From: Tubulanus polymorphus
Taxonomy: Eukaryota > Nemertea > Palaeonemertea > Tubulaniformes > Tubulanidae
DNA length: 64,000 bases
Reading direction: 5' to 3'
NCBI RefSeq assembly: GCF_964204645.1
Contig: NC_134031.1
Location: 7,604,501 to 7,668,500 of the forward strand
How positions within the stretch are numbered: the stretch's first letter is position 1; every line of letters starts with the position of its first letter. Below, one piece after another: positions 61,928 through 64,000 of this stretch. The notes under the pieces are model-generated. The model saw only the letters and a program-made list of their open reading frames with translations, searched no databases and was not told the DNA's origin. Made by a program: the position numbers and the translations under genes.

Positions 61928-62135
61928 CTATATGGCGGCGAAGTTTTCCGCTAGGTGTTTATCACCTTTTTTGTGGACACATGTGATATTTGCCGTGAGC
62001 GCCTAGTTCCGTGGCAAGAGACCAGTATCCAGAGATCGTTTGAAGATTTTAGTGAATATCTGACTGATGGCTGGAGCACATCCTTTCAGGACGATATTTG
62101 GATTGCCATCTGGTCCAGGTGCTTGATGTCGCGCA
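61928..62135 (-). mobile_element. LINE reverse-transcriptase fragment
   Basis: The minus strand reads APGPDGNPNIVLKGCAPAIS, QIFTKIFKRSLDTGLLPRN, a stop, then ALTANITCVHKKGDKHLAEN. This is the PGPDG...LK...P.L...F..SL.TG..P..W..A.I.P.KKG finger region of non-LTR reverse transcriptases, with the expected tryptophan lost to a stop. It is degenerate and truncated. Confidence 0.75.
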
Positions 62136-62788
62136 GTAGTTTGAGGACGCCCCATGTCTGGATGTTTAGTTTAAGGTCTACTTATAAGCCTATCGGATGA
62201 ATTGGTTGCTAACTGGGCCAATCGTATAGTCTTTCAGAACAGACAAGAATGTGTAAATTCAGTCTTAATAGCCTCGGCCTAGTGATATAGCCTCGGCCTG
62301 AGGCTCTTGGCAGACATTTGGGCCAGCTGTGGCGTTCGATTATCATCCCATAAAAACTTGCTGAGATTTTTTAAAGGGCTCGGCTCAAGACTTAAGAGAA
62401 CCACCACCTGCTCAGAAAGGACATCCAATGTGGCAGCCTTGCAAGAGATTTTGTTAAGCGTTAAGCTGCCCGGACAGTCACAGGCATAGCCTATGTATAA
62501 ATCGTGAAGTCAGTTGTAAGCTACTGCCATATGATTTTCAAACACAGATGAATGCTAAAATCTGTTGAACACAGCTACATTTCAATTTTCTTGTTGTGTT
62601 CTACTGTTTTGCTTATTTACATATAATTCGATGAAATTCTGAGCTATAAAAACTAGAAATATTTAGGCCCCTTTCTATTTCAAATGATCATGGGTTCTCT
62701 TTAAATGCTTTGAGCCCTCTTATAAGTATTTGGTTGCAGCCCTCCTGCTGCATATCAAAAGGAATGTTTTCGAAACTTAGCTTTTCAG

Positions 62789-62850
62789 TTGGCCGAGTGG
62801 AGGTCCAACCTTGCATTGATTATTGTCCAATACAGCAGCTTAAATTTCTT
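62789..62850 (+). CDS. Possible internal exon, plus strand
   Basis: A good acceptor (TTAGCTTTTCAG) at 62788 and donor GTAAGCAT at 62851 bracket 62 bases. In phase 0 they read LAEWRSNLALIIVQYSSLNF plus two bases. The phase does not join directly to the exon at 61541-61591, which needs phase 2, so either an exon is missing between them or this is coincidental. No family is recognised. Confidence 0.15.
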
Positions 62851-63917
62851 GTAAGCATGATTGTGCTAAATAAGATAGCGATTCTGCCTGCATACATGGC
62901 CTTTGCCACATTTCAGTTTAGAAGATGATTTACCCCATGTAGAAGCTAAAAGTTTGCTTTATTAGAAAAACCTATTTAATCATGCGTTCAATTATCTATT
63001 TAATTCTATTTATCATTTGCCGGTAGACAAAATATGAGCTGTTGTCATGGCACCGGCCATCCTTCCGTTGTATCTAGGATGTAACATCTGTTGTAATTTT
63101 CGCACGAAAAAACCTATACCATTGATTGTTGTAGAGAATGATGAAATTAATGATAATTGTGTATTGCACAGGATAGATAAGGCATCTACGTAGCTGTACT
63201 GATGGAGGCTGAAATCTCCAAAATGATACGTGGTTAAGAATGTGGGCTATTGTGTACACTTCATGTCTGCTGTCCATTCGTCCATCTATAGTATAGAATC
63301 TTAGAAGTTTTTTTTGACGCCTTATAAAACGTTACCATTATGAAACTTAACAATGCTAACCATTCAGCGTCATTTTACAAACGACAACCGTAAATCGATG
63401 TGCAAAACGTCACAGGTTTATGTGTACACATACAAGCGATTTGGCAAAATATTATTGATAAAGATGTAGAATGGCTCCCTGTGATTATATAATGACCTCT
63501 ATTTGAACGTCGGAATGTTATATTGCATTGAATATCATGAGAAGACGTATTGTAATAGTAAAGGATGTATGATTATATCAGGAGCGGCAGGCATAAATAG
63601 AAATGATAAGTAAATCGGATTATTCGGTTAAATGGCGGATGTATACACGATTTGGAAGTCTGATATAAAAGTCAGACCCTGTCATGGGGATGCTAGTGGA
63701 ATGACGAAGCTATCTACGATCTGAGTAGGGCCGGCGTGAATTTCATCGGCGGCTACAAGCGGTCTATATAAAAACGTGTAAACATATAATTTCAATATTC
63801 AAATGTTTTAGAAAATATGTTCGATATTAGGGGTATGCAGGTTTCATGAGATTAGCAATTTATAATGGCATAGCTGTCATATACGGCTCCGCGTCCACTG
63901 ATGGCATGTGTATAAGG
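62851..63917. other. Right-hand intergenic
   Basis: No supported exon. A frame of 18 codons after an acceptor-like GGTAG near 63026 is phase-compatible with 62789-62850 but too weak to call. Confidence 0.25.
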
Positions 63918-64000
63918 TGACAATTCAATTCAATACTTTATTGATCCTTATTACATTGAAATTCCGGGATAAAATTCCCAAATTCAATAAAGTTACAAAT
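63918..64000 (-). mobile_element. Retroposon 3' end running off the window
   Basis: The minus strand contains GGATCAATAAAGTATTGAAT followed by TGAATTGT, an AATAAA plus ATTGA-type tail typical of LINE or SINE 3' ends. The body lies beyond the right edge. Confidence 0.4.

Overview
This is a 64 kb window of AT-rich metazoan nuclear DNA. The genes are split by introns with GT-AG borders, non-coding repeats fill most of the sequence, and no bacterial signals are present. The repeats suggest a marine invertebrate, most likely a lophotrochozoan such as a mollusc: Helitron-like elements with about 154-bp internal tandem units resemble bivalve pearl-type elements, and several MITE families are present. 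The phylum is inferred from repeat style and is uncertain.

The one securely identified gene is XAB2/SYF1 on the minus strand (34340-60746). I could assemble all 20 coding exons; every splice site and phase agrees, and the model predicts 853 residues against about 855 in the human protein. It encodes the HAT-repeat splicing factor that links the Prp19-related intron-binding complex to transcription-coupled DNA repair. A poly(A) signal lies 57 bases past the stop, and a YY1-type motif lies just upstream of the start codon.

Layout. 1-15,500: repeat-rich, with a 35-bp minisatellite (1160-1575), several TIR elements and one full Helitron-like copy (8242-9351). 13,384-29,960: a probable minus-strand gene for a secreted or membrane protein, with a signal-peptide exon at 29900-29960, a phase-compatible second exon at 15584-15802 and an uncertain terminal exon near 13384. 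A possible membrane-protein exon lies at 24406-24594. 30,000-34,270: AT-rich spacer with MITEs and a perfect 15-bp hairpin. 34,340-60,746: XAB2, whose introns hold at least eight Helitron-like copies or fragments, all antisense to the gene, several carrying younger nested insertions. 60,750-64,000: the upstream side of XAB2, with weak evidence for a divergent plus-strand gene and remnants of LINE reverse transcriptase.

Apart from XAB2 the window is dominated by mobile DNA. The most informative structures are nested insertions whose empty sites can be rebuilt: a 2.3-kb TA-flanked DNA transposon filling intron 1, a 637-bp MITE with a 7-bp duplication, and a 660-bp element present as an inverted pair 21 kb apart. 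I did not find a recognisable new multi-gene system.
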